Source of the DNA: Girardinichthys multiradiatus
Lineage: Eukaryota > Chordata > Actinopteri > Cyprinodontiformes > Goodeidae
Length of the DNA: 64,000 nt
NCBI RefSeq assembly: GCF_021462225.1
Contig: NC_061816.1
Span: forward strand, 25,343,049 to 25,407,048
Reading direction: 5' to 3'
Part shown: positions 1 to 11,514 of the stretch, one piece after another
How positions within the stretch are numbered: the stretch's first letter is position 1
How the letters are laid out: every line of letters begins with the position of its first letter
Program-made: the position numbers and the translations under genes
Notes under the pieces: model-generated
What the model was told of the DNA's origin: nothing
Database searches by the model: none
The model's input: only the letters and a program-made list of their open reading frames with translations

Positions 1-9
1 GGGAAACTG

Positions 10-729
10 ATGTCACTGTACAGTCCATCCGAGAAATATGACCCAATCATAAAGATGGTTTCTAGTGAGTCTGGACTAAATGGGTACCTCACAAGCCCCA
101 ACACCAGAGCCACGGCAAGGTTAAAAGAGTATGAACCTGAGATCAGAAGGATGAGCCAGTTCAAAGAAAAGCTCCGAGCCATGCAAGATGACGACAAAGA
201 GAGTTTGCTTGAGGAGTGTAGTGACTCAGGACCGAACGGGTACCCTACATACCCCGACATCAGAGCCCCGGCAAGCTTGAAAGAGTATGAAAAGGAGATT
301 AGAAAAAGGAGCCACTTCATAGAAAGGCTCCGAGCCATCCAAGACGGCGACCAAGTGGGTTTGCTTGAGGAGTGTAGTGAGTCTGGCAGACCGGATCCAA
401 GAAAAGACCACAGAGCTCACTTAGAGATACCAACTTATGATTTAACTGAAGAAACAGAGAGTGAAGAAGAGGGCATCGAGTCAGACCAAGAGCAAGACCA
501 AAGAAAAGCTGAACCCAGCCAAGGACCAACTTCTACCCCATTCATCACAAAGCCGAAGGATGACCTACTTCAACAGATTGCTCTGGCCAGACAAGAACTG
601 CAAGAGACAGGCAGAGAGCCCACTTATCAGCAGCCCTCGAGCACCATAAGGGAAGCCTCCAACGTATGGCCAACACCTCAAGCCACAGGGAACGTGACCC
701 CACACAAAGTAAAGTACCTTCCAGTATGA
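10..729 (+). pseudogene. BEL/Pao N-terminal (pre-Gag) region with a 52-residue tandem repeat
   Basis: An open stretch of 239 residues is very acidic and basic by turns, rich in Glu, Lys, Arg and Gln, and predicted by eye to be largely helical or disordered. It contains two in-frame copies of a 52-residue unit, recognisable by NGY at residues 24 and 76, LKEYE at 38 and 90 and LLEEC at 66 and 118. This is a 156-bp tandem duplication. No known catalytic domain is visible. It stops at 727-729; the next coding block continues in another frame, so a frameshift or a lost intron-like segment separates them. Assignment to the element rests on position and strand. The start is uncertain because the upstream sequence is outside the window. 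Confidence 0.6.
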
Positions 730-769
730 ACAAGAAGCCAAAGGAAACAGTGCCAGTAACCAACCCAAA

Positions 770-1405
770 ATGAGAAGAAAGATGGATTTTGAAGGAAAAG
801 AGCCAAGAAAGGTTAGTCAGAAGTCAGACAGAGTCATGATGAGGAAAGTCCTGGAGCCGATGCCCACAGATGCAAGACGAATTTCCCTGCAAAACGGGAC
901 TCAACTCTACCAAGTTATCGGAGACCCCTGGGGTTCATTTGTGAAAACTGGGGCAGGTTTTCACAAATGATAACTTCAAGATCCACAATACCAAATTCAG
1001 AAAAAGGGTGAGAGCCGAGGCAGGGGAATATTACAAACAAGAGGTTCGAGAGCTGAGGAAACAAGTGAGCCAGAACAAAGCAACCAAAGTGCTAGTGGGG
1101 CCAACCTCACTTATTATGCTGTAGTCCACTCTCCCATTGCCGCTTACAAAAAAGGTGAAGACTTGAAAGAGTACGGAGAGAAAATGTGGGTAGCCCTGGA
1201 AGAAGGACTGAATGCTGCCATCAACCACAGAAGGGTAACAATATGCTTAGACGGACTGAGATCGCATAACCTGCCATGGGAGTCGGCAGAAAAAGTAGCC
1301 GTTGCAACAGCACACCATGTAGTCAAGAATCTGCTGACAGATGCCTCACTGACCGAAATAGTCATCGTCACTTTCCTTAGCCAGCATGAGAGTCGGAGGA
1401 AGACA
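770..1405 (+). pseudogene. Macro-domain-like segment within the BEL Gag region (frameshifted)
   Basis: Across at least two reading frames the order of motifs resembles a macro (ADP-ribose-binding) domain. A first strand-like GTQLYQVIGD lies near 899-928, followed by FTNDNFKIHN near 962-993, resembling the IVNAAN loop. A helix RVRAEAGEYYKQEVRELRK follows at about 1010-1066, then a YAVVHSPIAAY strand near 1118-1150. The last part is in the frame of the 1163-1912 open stretch: a helix WVALEEGLNAAI, ICLDGL in place of the usual IAFPAIGTG, then PWESAEKVAVATAHHVV and LTEIVIVTF. The usual glycine-rich loop is weak. This is an inference from motif order; it could instead be a Gag fold with chance resemblance. 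Confidence 0.45.
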
Positions 1406-1912
1406 GAGCTGGCGTTAGTAGAAAGGATGGATGAGAAGAAGCCGAAAGATCCTCCTCAATTAGAGATATCAAGAATCTTGATATCTTCCTTTTCGAATAT
1501 TACAGCAGACTTATCCCTGTCATCTAAAGAACAGTCAGACCTCATTAAATGGCTGGGGCCAAAGTCATCAAAACAAGCAAAAATGATTAATGCAGCTCAG
1601 ATAAACAACGGCATAATAGCCCTTCAAATGGTTTGGAAACGTTTGGAGGAAACTTATGGAGAACCTGAGGTAATCGAGCATGCTCTCTTCAAAACAATGT
1701 CCCTAAAATATCTAGTGGATTTCACATGCATCCAAGATCAGAGCAGACTTAAGGTCACATCCCCACCTTTTAGTGCTTTTTCTAGTTTTGTACAAGAGCA
1801 AGCACGCATTAGAAATGACCGTTGTTTCTCATATCTGTCTGCAACCCAGAATCAATTTGACAAACCTGTAAAAGACAATTATTGCTCAACAGTAACAGAA
1901 AGACTGACGTAG
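1406..1912 (+). pseudogene. BEL/Pao Gag core, DUF1759-like
   Basis: The open frame that began near 1163 continues to a stop at 1912. Its second half contains VWKRLEETYGEPEVIEHAL around 1630-1687, matching the W..L...YG.P..I..AL pattern of the DUF1759 Gag region of BEL/Pao elements. Beyond about 1700 the match deteriorates. This part would form the structural capsid-like protein of the element. It is followed in a different frame by the zinc-knuckle segment, so a frameshift lies near 1880-1920. Confidence 0.7.
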
Positions 1913-2067
1913 CACATGAGAGAAAGATAACAGATGTGACAGAGGATCCTGATAAACAATGCCCACTGCATAAAAAAACCTCATCCTCGCAGGAAATGTC
2001 ACAGTTTCCGCTGCAAACCTCTAGAGGAGAGAAAGGCATATTTAAAAGAGAAGAACATATGATTTAA

Positions 2068-2190
2068 ATGTTATGCACCAGTTAAGCACCAAGCCAAGAA
2101 CTGTCCTATCAAGGTCACCTGCAAAGACTGTGAAAGTGAGAGACATGATACAGCTCTTCATCCAGGTCCACCTCTGCCTGACTGCAAACC
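2068..2190 (+). pseudogene. BEL/Pao zinc-knuckle segment
   Basis: In one frame a Cys/His cluster is seen: a knuckle ending KHQAKNC and a second C-x2-C-x4-H-x4-H motif (CKDCESERHDTALHPG). This double knuckle ending in ALHPG is typical of the nucleic-acid-binding part of BEL/Pao Gag. The first knuckle has lost its leading CxxC, and an in-frame stop (TAA) sits just upstream near 2065. It links the Gag core to the protease. Confidence 0.75.
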
Positions 2191-2257
2191 ATCGCCAGAG
2201 ATTGAAAAGTATGGCGGGGAGCCGGAAACAAGTACACCACCAGTCCCAGCTACAGCA

Positions 2258-2485
2258 ATGTGCACGGAGGTTTGTGGGGATCAACGTAGCCCTAGGTCTT
2301 GTGCTAAAATCTACTTAGCTAAGGTTTACTTAGGACAAAGAGACAAGGCAATAAATGTATACACAGTTATGGATGATCAGAGTAATGAGTCTCTTGCCTG
2401 CTCAGAGTTCTTTGACCTTTTCAGCGTTGCAGGAGGCACAGAAGTGTACACATTAAAGACATGCTCAGGCATTACCGAAATGTAA
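2258..2485 (+). pseudogene. BEL/Pao aspartic protease (A16/DUF1758-like)
   Basis: The frame includes KIYLAKVYLGQRDKAINVYT, then MDDQSNESLACSEFFDLF at 2369-2422. The position of DDQS corresponds to the D-T/S-G active-site loop of retroviral-type aspartic proteases; BEL/Pao A16 proteases often show this DxQS variant, so it need not be a mutation. The frame stops after SGITEM at 2485, and recognisable protease sequence continues in another frame. The role would be Gag-Pol maturation. Confidence 0.75.
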
Positions 2486-2559
2486 GGAAGGAAAGCTAAA
2501 AACTTTATAATTGAGTCCACAGATGGACGCACACAAACACTAATTCCTCCAATGCTGGA

Positions 2560-3072
2560 ATGCGACATGATCCCCGAGGATTGTTCTGAAAGCCCCTCAC
2601 CTGAAGTCGCACGACACCATCCTCACTTAAAAGTGCTCTCACACAAAATTCATCCAGTTGATCCAAATGCACAAATTCTGCTGCTTTTCTGAAGAGACAT
2701 TCTGAGACAATTCAAGGTGAGAGAACAGTTCAATCGACCTCATGACGCACCGTTTGCCCAGCATCTTGACCTCGGCTGTATCATCTTAGGAGACGTTTGT
2801 TTAAGTGGCGCACACAAACCACAATCTATCACAACCTACAAGAGTAACACTCTGCACAATGGCGTCCATCATTTCTCAGTCCATGCTCCAATATGCTGCA
2901 AATAAAAGAAAAAACAGTAAGTCAACTATGTGACACTGAAAACGTCACAGACACATATCGTATAGTACGAACTGACAACCTTGGGAACACAATCTTCATC
3001 AGGAAAGAGGATGATGAAAAGTTGGCAATCTCACTTCAAGATGAACAGTCCCTTGCAGTAATAAAAAATTAA
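2560..3072 (+). pseudogene. BEL/Pao protease-RT linker, degraded
   Basis: A 62-residue open frame at 2717-2905 (FNRPHDAPFAQHLDLGCIIL then GDVCLSGAH) matches the connector upstream of the reverse transcriptase in BEL/Pao polyproteins, where a GDVCLSG-like motif is common. Frames on either side are broken by stops at 2692 and 2905. No catalytic residues are expected in this part. Confidence 0.6.
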
Positions 3073-4011
3073 ATGTATCAGGATAAGATGAACAGCTGGG
3101 TCGCTCCTCTTCCCTTTGTAACCACCAGACAATGTTTACCAAACAAAGAACAAGCTTTAAAAAGATTGAACACACTTAAACTATTGACAAAAAACCTGAA
3201 ATGGGACAGCATTTTGTACAGTTCATGCAAAAAATCCTTGATAATCGGCAAGCTGAAATCGCACACATCTTAAAGCATGTAGAGGAGTGTTGGTACTTCC
3301 CCAGTTTCAGGGTATATCATCCTCAAAAACCTGGACAGATTCGGGTGGTTTTTGACTCAAGTGCCAGACACAAGGGCGTGTCACTAAAAGACATCCTCTT
3401 AAGCGGCCCAGATCTAGACAATGCTTTACTCGGCGTCTTAATCAGATTGCGCAGAGAGCCCATTGCCATAACAGCAGATGTAGAACAAATGTTCTCTTGT
3501 TTCAGGGTGAGAGAAGATGATCAGAATTTCTTGCGCGTTCTCTGGTATGCAGACGATGACTTAACAGGACACTGTAGAGTACCGAATGAAAGTGCATGTG
3601 TTCCACAATCAACCTTCCACTTCTGTTACAATCTATGGGCTCCGCAGGGCAGCACAGGCTGAAGAATCAGAACACGGCAAAGAAGCAATGCAGTTTGTGA
3701 CCAGGAACATTTATGTAGATGATGGTCTAACCTCACTACCAACTGAAGCAGAAGCAGTCACACTCCTGCAAAAAACACAAAAAATGTTCGCTGAGTCAAA
3801 TCTGCATTTGCAAAACATCGCATCAAACCGCAGTAAAGTAATGGAAGCAATCCCAGTTGATGATTTGGCAAAAGACATTAAAAGCCTTGACTTGGACTCT
3901 GACCCTTTGCCACTGCACATAGGTTTAGGCATAAGGTGGAGCCTAGAGTCAGACACTTTCACTTTTCAAGTCTCAAAAGAACAAAGGCCTTTCACCAAAA
4001 GAGGCAGATAG
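3073..4011 (+). pseudogene. BEL/Pao reverse transcriptase, frameshifted
   Basis: Three overlapping open stretches (3073-3273, 3201-3662, 3586-4011) cover one reverse transcriptase. The middle part contains IRVVFDSSARHKGVSLKDIL and ITADVEQMFSCFRV, which carries the first catalytic Asp. The third contains the active-site box IYVDDGLTSLP at 3709-3741. At least two frameshifts, near 3200-3270 and 3580-3660, interrupt it. The YVDD box, the DSSA segment and the ADVEQMF helix distinguish it from the LINE reverse transcriptases elsewhere in the window. The catalytic residues are present, but no continuous protein can be made. Confidence 0.9.
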
Positions 4012-4940
4012 TAATCTGCCATTAATAGTTTGTATGATCCTTTATGCTTTGTTGCGCCCACTACTGTACAGGGCAAAGCACTAATTTGGGATCTCACCAC
4101 AGAACCATGCGACTGGGCAATCCGCTGCCATCAACCAAAGAAAGGTTATGGACTGCATGGAAGGATTCCCTTCTCGAGGTAGATCACCTGCACATTCCCA
4201 GACCATACGTGTCAATGTCTCCGTCCTCAGCCAAACACGGAGAGCTGTGTCTTTAGAGATGTCTCATCCACAGAAATTGATGCAGTCACATACTTGCAAG
4301 TGCTCAATGACCAAGGACAACACTTCACATGATTTGTCATTGGAAAGGCAAAACTAGCCCCTAAACCAGCTCATACTATCCCTCAGCAAGAGCTATGTGC
4401 CGCTGTTCTTCCTGTGGAAATGGCGGAGCTCACATGCCAAGAAATGGACCTTTAAATTAACATTGTTCAGTATTAGACAGACAGCAAAATTGTTCTAGGA
4501 TACATTTATAACACATCAAGAAGGTTTTACATCTATGTTGCAAACATAGTGTCCAGGATCAGGAATCCTCCATTCCGACACAGTGGCATCATATTTCATC
4601 TGAAAACAACCCACCAGACATTGCCACACGTCCAATAACAGCAAACACATGTGAGTTTGAAGTCATCAAACCAGAACACAATGCAGATATTCGACCAGAC
4701 ATTAACGTGTATGTCATCAAAGCCAGTTTTGAGCCACCCAGCGCTTCGAAAGGTTCTCATCCTGAAAACATCTCATACAAGGTATGACAAAACTTATTAC
4801 ACTAGCTAGGAACAAGTTCAAAGCTTCAAAAAAAAAAAACACAACAAATCCACAAACACTAGCTAAACTAAAGGTCATCTCAAGTGTGCAACAGTAAGCA
4901 TTCAAAGAGGACATTAAAAGACTGGATAGTTACTCCCCGA
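4012..4940 (+). pseudogene. BEL/Pao Pao-type A17 / RNase H region, degraded
   Basis: Scattered frames show the segment that follows the reverse transcriptase in BEL/Pao: DPLCFVAPTT near 4035-4064, LPSTKERLWTAWKDSLLEV near 4127-4183, a PRQEL-like helix ending VEMAEL near 4386-4428, and a Y-T-D-S-K-I-like RNase H remnant at 4475-4500. Several frameshifts and stops break it. A 10-A run at 4831-4840 lies near the end. It would process the polyprotein and degrade RNA in an intact copy. Confidence 0.65.
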
Positions 4941-5845
4941 AAAACATCATATTTGAACTCTGCTTGTGAGGCATTACCACCAAACTGATGGTCACCAAGG
5001 TCGCCACCTGACCGAGGGAGCACCCCGATCTGTCGGTATTTGGATAATTGGAGCCAGAAAGTTAGTGTCCAATATACTCTATCAATGTGTAACATGCCAT
5101 AGACATAGGGTTAAACATGCTGGACAAAAAAATGGCCAACCTACCACAGGATCAACTTGTTATGGAGCCCTCATTCGCTAGAGTTGGTCTAGATGTCCTT
5201 GAAGTGTGTTCTCTCGCAGGATCAGTGGATCAGCAGAAAGCAAACACCGGGTAGTTTTGTTCAGCTGCCTTGGGACCCATGCAGTTCACACAGAGGTAAT
5301 TGAATCTCTGTCTACATCTAGTTTTATTAATGCCTTGAGAAGATTTTTTTGCTATTAGAGGCCCTTCCAACATTCTCAGATGGGATCATGACACCAACTT
5401 TATTGGGGCTTGTAGAGAGTTAAAGATTAACACAGATGATCCCGAGGTTCAAGACTACCTCAGCAACAAAGGCCATGCATGGACTTTTAAAACACACCTC
5501 ACTCATTGCATATGGGTGGTTCATGGGAAAGAATGATCGGCGTTGCCCGCCGCATTCCAGATGGCATGTTACTCCAGTCAGGTCCTACTCATCTTACACA
5601 CAGTCTTTACAACACTCATGGCATAAGTCATGGCAATCATTAATGCTCACCCATTAGTTCCCTTAACTGCTGATGCAGACTCACCCACTGTTTTAACACA
5701 TGCGATGCTCCTCACTCTAAAGGCAAGCACCCACCTGCTCCTCAAGGGAAATTTGACCTTAAGGACATGTACGAAAAAACAATGGCAGCACGTTCAAAGT
5801 CTTGCTGAAGCTTTTTGGAAGGGCTGGAGATAAGAATATCTGACA
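4941..5845 (+). pseudogene. BEL/Pao integrase (zinc finger and core), degraded
   Basis: The stretch 4966-5181 holds the H-H-C-C zinc-binding module: HYHQTDGHQGRHLTE, WIIGARKLVSN and a CVTCHRHR pair. Downstream, in changing frames, the core is seen as a fragment near 5520-5600 (ARRIPDGMLLQSGPTHLTH) and as AIINAHPLVP then TADADSPTVLTHAMLL at 5630-5720. Stops at 5181, 5220 and between 5260 and 5440 destroy the core. Integrase would join element DNA to the host genome. Confidence 0.8.
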
Positions 5846-6100
5846 ATGCTTCAGCCAAGGAAAAGGTGGACTCGCGACAAGGTGAGTCCACTTCAAGTTG
5901 GAGATGTTTTGTTGAGAGATGACTTGCCTAAACGTAATGAATGGCCCATTGGAGTTGTTACCAAAACCATTCCCAGTGATGACAACAGAATCAGAAAGGT
6001 GGAAGTCAGAGTTATGAAACAAGGGACCCCTCGAGTCTACCTCTGCCCTGTGACCCAACTTATTCTCCTGCTCCCCCTAAAAAGTGATCAAAAAGACTGA
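5846..6100 (+). pseudogene. BEL/Pao C-terminal DUF5641-like domain
   Basis: An 84-residue open frame contains KRWTRDKVSPLQVGDVLLR, then WPIGVVTKTIPSDDNRIRKV and a RVYLCPVTQLILLLP ending. This is the chromodomain-like DUF5641 module that ends BEL/Pao polyproteins. The stop near 6098-6100 probably is the natural end of Pol. It follows the integrase core with a frame change near 5830. Confidence 0.85.
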
Positions 6101-6136
6101 AAAGTAATAATATAGTTGTATAAAATATTTATACCA

Positions 6137-6180
6137 GGTGGGGAGTGTGCTGGTATAGTTATAAAGTGATGTTTGAAATG
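6137..6180 (+). repeat. Possible start of the BEL 3' LTR, truncated
   Basis: A purine-rich AGGTGGGGAG tract precedes TGTGCTGGTATAG at 6145, which fits a polypurine tract followed by the TG of an LTR. Only about 35 bp remain before a LINE fragment begins. The other LTR is not in the window, so this cannot be confirmed by repeat comparison. Confidence 0.4.
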
Positions 6181-6480
6181 AATAGGTTGTTTAGTAAGAT
6201 CAGCTCCTCCAAGTCAGAGGCCATGGTTCTAGACCAGAAAATGGTGGCTTGTCATCTTCAGGTTGGAGTGGAGTTCCTGCCTCAAGTGGAGGAGTTTAAG
6301 TATCTCGGGGTCTTGTTCACGAGTGAGGGAAGAATGGAGTGGGAAATCGACAGACGGATCAGTGAGGCTGCCGCAGTAATGGGGGCACTGTGCCGGTCCG
6401 TTGTGGTGAAGAGAGAGCTGAGCCGAAAAAATATACCAGTCGGTCTACGTTCCTACCCTCACCTATGGCCATGAACTTTG
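6175..6480 (+). pseudogene. Non-LTR reverse transcriptase C-terminal fragment
   Basis: The frame 6145-6474 includes SKSEAMVLDQKMVACHLQV, then VEEFKYLGVLFTSEGRMEWE and IDRRISEAAAVMGALCRSVV. EFKYLGVLFTSEGRM is the conserved block after the active site of LINE reverse transcriptases, and the family is widespread in fish. A one-base slip near 6425-6435 shifts the frame before a TYGHEL-like block. Both ends are lost: the left abuts the BEL LTR start, the right abuts the truncated Tc1 at 6502. The exact LINE clade is not assigned. Confidence 0.75.
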
Positions 6481-6501
6481 ACATGGCCATAGCCATGGCC
6501 A

Positions 6502-7587
6502 AGCACAGTGATACCATGGTCAGTAAACCATTTACCAGTGGTTTTGGCACTGTGAGCAGGTGCCAGGCCGTGCTGAAAAATGAAATCTTCATCTCCATAA
6601 AGCTTTTCAGCAGATGGAAGCATGAAGTGCTCCAAAATCTCCTGCTAGCTAGCTGCATTGACCCTGCCCTTGATAAAACACAGTGGACCAACACCAGCAG
6701 CTGACACGGCACCCCAGACCATCACTGACTGTGGGTACTTGACACTGGACTTCTGGCATTTTGGCATTTCCTTCTCCCCAGTCTTCCTCCAGACTCTGGC
6801 ACCTTGATTTCCGAATGACATGCAGAATTTGCTTTCATCCGAAAAAAGTACTTTGGACCACTGAGCAACAGTCCAGTGCTGCTTCTCTGTAGCCCAGGTC
6901 AGGTGCTTCTGCCGCTGTTTCTGGTTCAAAAGTGGCTTGACCTGGGGAATGCGGCACCTGTAGCCCATTTCCTGAACACGTTTGTGCACGGTGGCTCTGG
7001 ATGTTTCTACTCCAGACTCAGTCCTGTGCTTCCGCAGGCCCTCCTCCACAATCTTCCTCAGGGTCCGGTCACCTCTTCTCGTTGTGCAGCGTTTTCTGCC
7101 ACACTTTTTCCTTCCCACAGACTTCCCACTGAGGTGCCTTGATACAGCACTCTGGGAACAGCCTATTCGTTCAGAAATTTCTTTCTGTGTCTTACCCTCT
7201 TGCTTGAGGGTGTCAATTGTGGCCTTCTGGACAGCAGTCAGGTCGGCAGTCTTACCCATGATTGGGGTTGTGAGTGATGAACCAGGCTGGGAGTTTTAAA
7301 GGCCTCAGGAATCTTTTGCAGGTGTTTAGAGTTAACTCGTTGATTCAGATGATTAGGTTCATAGCTCGTTTAGAGACCCTTTTAATGATATGCTAATTTT
7401 GTGAGATAGGAATTTTGGGTTTTCATGAGCTGTATGCCACAATCATCCGTATTAAGACAATAAAAGACTTGAAATATTTCAGTTAGTGTGCAATGAATCT
7501 AAAATATATGAATGTTAAATTTTCATCATTACATTATGGAAAATAATGAACTTCATCACAATATGCTAATATTTTGAGAAGGACCTG
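6502..7587 (-). mobile_element. Tc1/mariner element, copy 1, truncated
   Basis: From 6502 to 7587 the DNA matches the full-length Tc1 copies at 44577 and 50686. Its right end has the terminal GAAGGACCTG followed by TA at 7588-7589. The left end, covering the last third of the transposase and one terminal inverted repeat, is missing; similarity starts abruptly at 6502 against LINE-derived sequence. Confidence 0.93.
6645..7259 (-). pseudogene. Tc1 transposase, truncated copy 1
   Basis: Translation from the ATG at 7259 gives 204 residues. The N-terminal helix-turn-helix (ISERIGCSQSAVSRHL) and the GRKRCTTRRGDR basic segment are intact. An internal deletion around residue 73-80 removes about 14 residues relative to the full-length copies. 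The first catalytic Asp (VLFSDESKF) is kept. A TAT-to-TAG change at the NAASY position ends the frame at 6645, and sequence beyond 6502 is gone, so the second Asp and the Glu are not encoded. Not functional. Confidence 0.92.
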
Positions 7588-9060
7588 TATATCCACAGTT
7601 GTGGCTGTTGATGCAAGCCAGAGTTTGTTAATTAACCCATCAGGCATCATATTCATAGTGAATGTTTATTGTTGATTAGTTTCTTTATTATTGATTAGTT
7701 TCTCTTCTATTATTCTGGCATTTAAAAAGATTCTTTTTTTACTTAAATCAGAAACAGATTACTCTGATTTAACGTCAGACAAAAAGTTATCATTTTTCCT
7801 TTTATTTAGATATGTGGTTTCAACTTTACATGTAATGTGCCTTTTCTGGATATTTTGTTGATTTTTTTGTCTAACTGCTGAGGTGAAGCAATCATAAAAA
7901 GTAGAAACTTTACATGTATTTGTAAGTGAATGGACTGAAAATAAATTAGCAGCAGATCAAAAATGTATCACCCCCAGGTAATCTATACTTCTAATTCCGG
8001 CTTCTATTTCCTGTCCAAACACAACCATATGATTTTTGTAGAGATAGGCAATCTGCCGTGATCACAACTGGAGACTTGGCAACTTGTTAGGGAGACTTGC
8101 TGAGAAACAGCAACTCTCCCAGTGATGAATTTGCCTTCAGTAAATGCGGTCTTGGAAGTGCATAAAAAAACAGCAAGGAAAAAAGAGCCTTCCCAAAATG
8201 GCTGTGAGGAGACCAATTCCCCACTGATCAGGCATCAATTGAATTGTAGCCAAACAGCAAGCGGTGGAATCCGGCAGACTATCATGCTGATCAAGACTTT
8301 ATTTGTCTTAAAGTGAATTCTCAGTGTGACTGGGTCACAAACAAGCTGATGCCTAATCTCAAGGTGTGTGTGAAGCAAAGAAACGTGATCCAAATATAAA
8401 CAGCAAGCTAATCCTTTCACAAATCCTGCACAGTAGCACCACCAGGGGGGAATTTAATGTGTTTTATTAATCTCCACTTGATCTCTGTGACTCACTGACT
8501 AATCATTAAATAGCCAATCATAGCAAAAATATTTGTTGATACCCTGTCCCCAGATCCAGGTTTGGAGCATTATTATTAAATGTTATTTTAGAAAACATTT
8601 AGTAATTTCATTCTTCAAGAGGCTTCTGGAGATTTCACTTTATAGTTATTGCACTGTCTGCTAAAGTTTTACCTTACATGGGCTTTTGGTTATGTGCAGT
8701 AAGTGCCCTGTACAAAGCTGGTTGTCTCCTAATGCTAAGGATGATTTCAGAATTTCTTACATTGGAAAGCTTACGTTTTTCCATTTTAAAAGATACAGAA
8801 ATTACATTGTCCCATTCAAATTTCACTGAAGCTTTAGCAGGTGTAACCTTTAACTAAAGTTGTATGTGTACCTTCATGTACCAGCACATAAATTAAACTT
8901 AATAGCTTCTAAAATAGTTTAAATCTACCCTCAAGCCAAACATGAAAAAAGTCCTTCCTATGATGCAACAGCTTGTAGAACCATCTTTCGCTACTTGAAG
9001 TGATTGTTTGCTGTATAATTTCATCAGTAAGAATGCTTTTATTTTGTCATTACACAACAT
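7588..9060. other. AT-rich intronic DNA, nothing recognised
   Basis: Apart from short open frames without similarity that I recognise, this stretch shows no coding signal. It should belong to the neuroligin intron that follows the 790-bp exon. Confidence 0.5.
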
Positions 9061-9500
9061 GTCTTGCACAAGCAATGGGGGTCATATGGCATCACATCTG
9101 ATTCTATAATGCTCTGGTACAAAGAGGGGTTCTTGGCCCACTCAATGAGTGCAAATGGATCGAGGTCCTGTGAATGCCAATCTCGCCCGAATCATCAGCT
9201 CTTCACCACTATGCTTGACAAATGATATGAAGTGATGGGGTCAAACATCTCTGCTTTGGTCTCATTTGTCCACAAAACATTTTTTTTAGAAGTCTTGTCT
9301 TTCTAGAAGTCTTTTCATTGAGATGCAGCTTTGCAAACCTGAGTGATGCTGCCATGTTTTTTTTTTTTTTTTTGTCCTGATAATTGTCCATGATAATTAA
9401 GCCCTATAGAAGCTTTTAGTGTTTTGGTTTGTTTTGCAATTTCTCAGTGAACAGTCCAATCTTGGAGTATATTTGTTCATTTCTTTGTTTATGTGCTTCA
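9061..9500 (-). repeat. Relic DNA transposon, antisense fragment
   Basis: The wording TTGGTCTCATTTGTCCACAA (9257-9276), followed by AGAAGTCTTGTCTTTC and a GCAGCTTTGCAAACCTGAG block, is a pattern I recognise from an old DNA-transposon family common in fish, with the transposase sense on the minus strand. A 17-T run (9357-9373) interrupts it. The reading frame is heavily decayed and the superfamily is not assigned with certainty. Confidence 0.45.
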
Positions 9501-9779
9501 CTCCATCATGAAATAATTTCAACTGCCAACCTAAGGTTCAAGTTAACCAATCACATATTATTATAATTTATAAAAGTGTTAGCCCCAACCACTAACTTAG
9601 CATGCATTTTAAGGGAGAACAGTGCCATAATTCAATAAGTTCAAAATTATTACTTAAATATGTAATAACATAATCAAAATGAGAAATAAATACATATTTA
9701 ACTTGCTAAATATATCAGAATTAAATATGCCAATAATAAACAGTTTATTTTTACTGTCAGGAAATTCCTTTATCAAAGT

Positions 9780-10135
9780 CAGTGGGAAGGGCAAACTTTG
9801 CTTGGCCATGGTGACTGGCCAAGGTGATTGAGCTTCAAATGTGCAGGGGTCAAACAGCCGCTGGCTATTTAGAGATGTTATAGTGGGCATCCCAAAGGAC
9901 TGAGGGCCCTCATTTGTGTGGTAATGACTGGGGTTTTCATCAGGACAATGCTGCAGTTCACAATGCCTGCCAAACAAAGGACTTCTTCCAGGAGAATACC
10001 ATCACTCTTTTGGACCATCCTATGTGTTCCCCTGATCTAAATAAGACTGAGAACATTAGGGGATGGAATGCAAAGAGAAGTTTGCAAAAATGAATATCAA
10101 TTCCAGACAGTGGATACCCAACATGCCTAAACAAT
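9780..10135 (+). pseudogene. Relic Tc1-like transposase (DDE portion)
   Basis: On the plus strand, frames across 9925-10070 read FHQDNAAVHNA, then FFQENTITLLDHP and SPDLNKTENIRG. These are the second catalytic Asp block (HxDNAxxH) and the PDLNPIEN block holding the Glu of Tc1 transposases. Frameshifts and stops are present. It is a different, much older family from the four Tc1 copies described elsewhere in this window. Confidence 0.7.
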
Positions 10136-11397
<1,262 letters not shown>

Positions 11398-11514
11398 TTA
11401 AACACAATGATAAAGAACGGCATTTTTCTTTTAATGGCTACACCCATTGTTCAAAAAGACGGAAATGTATAAAAATAAATCCTTAAGAATAATTAAAACT
11501 TTACATATCATTAG

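Larger units (their letters stand above)
1..6180 (+). mobile_element. BEL/Pao LTR retrotransposon, decayed, 5' end outside window
   Basis: Reading left to right, the plus strand carries the BEL/Pao order: Gag region, zinc knuckle, aspartic protease, reverse transcriptase, Pao-type A17/RNase H region, integrase zinc finger and core, and a C-terminal DUF5641-like domain. A purine-rich stretch and a possible LTR start (TGTGCTGG at 6145) follow. Each domain is recognisable but split by frameshifts and stops, so the copy is not functional. The 5' LTR is not in the window. BEL/Pao elements are common in fish and absent from mammals and birds. The element lies antisense to the neuroligin gene, in what should be its last intron. 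Confidence 0.9.
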
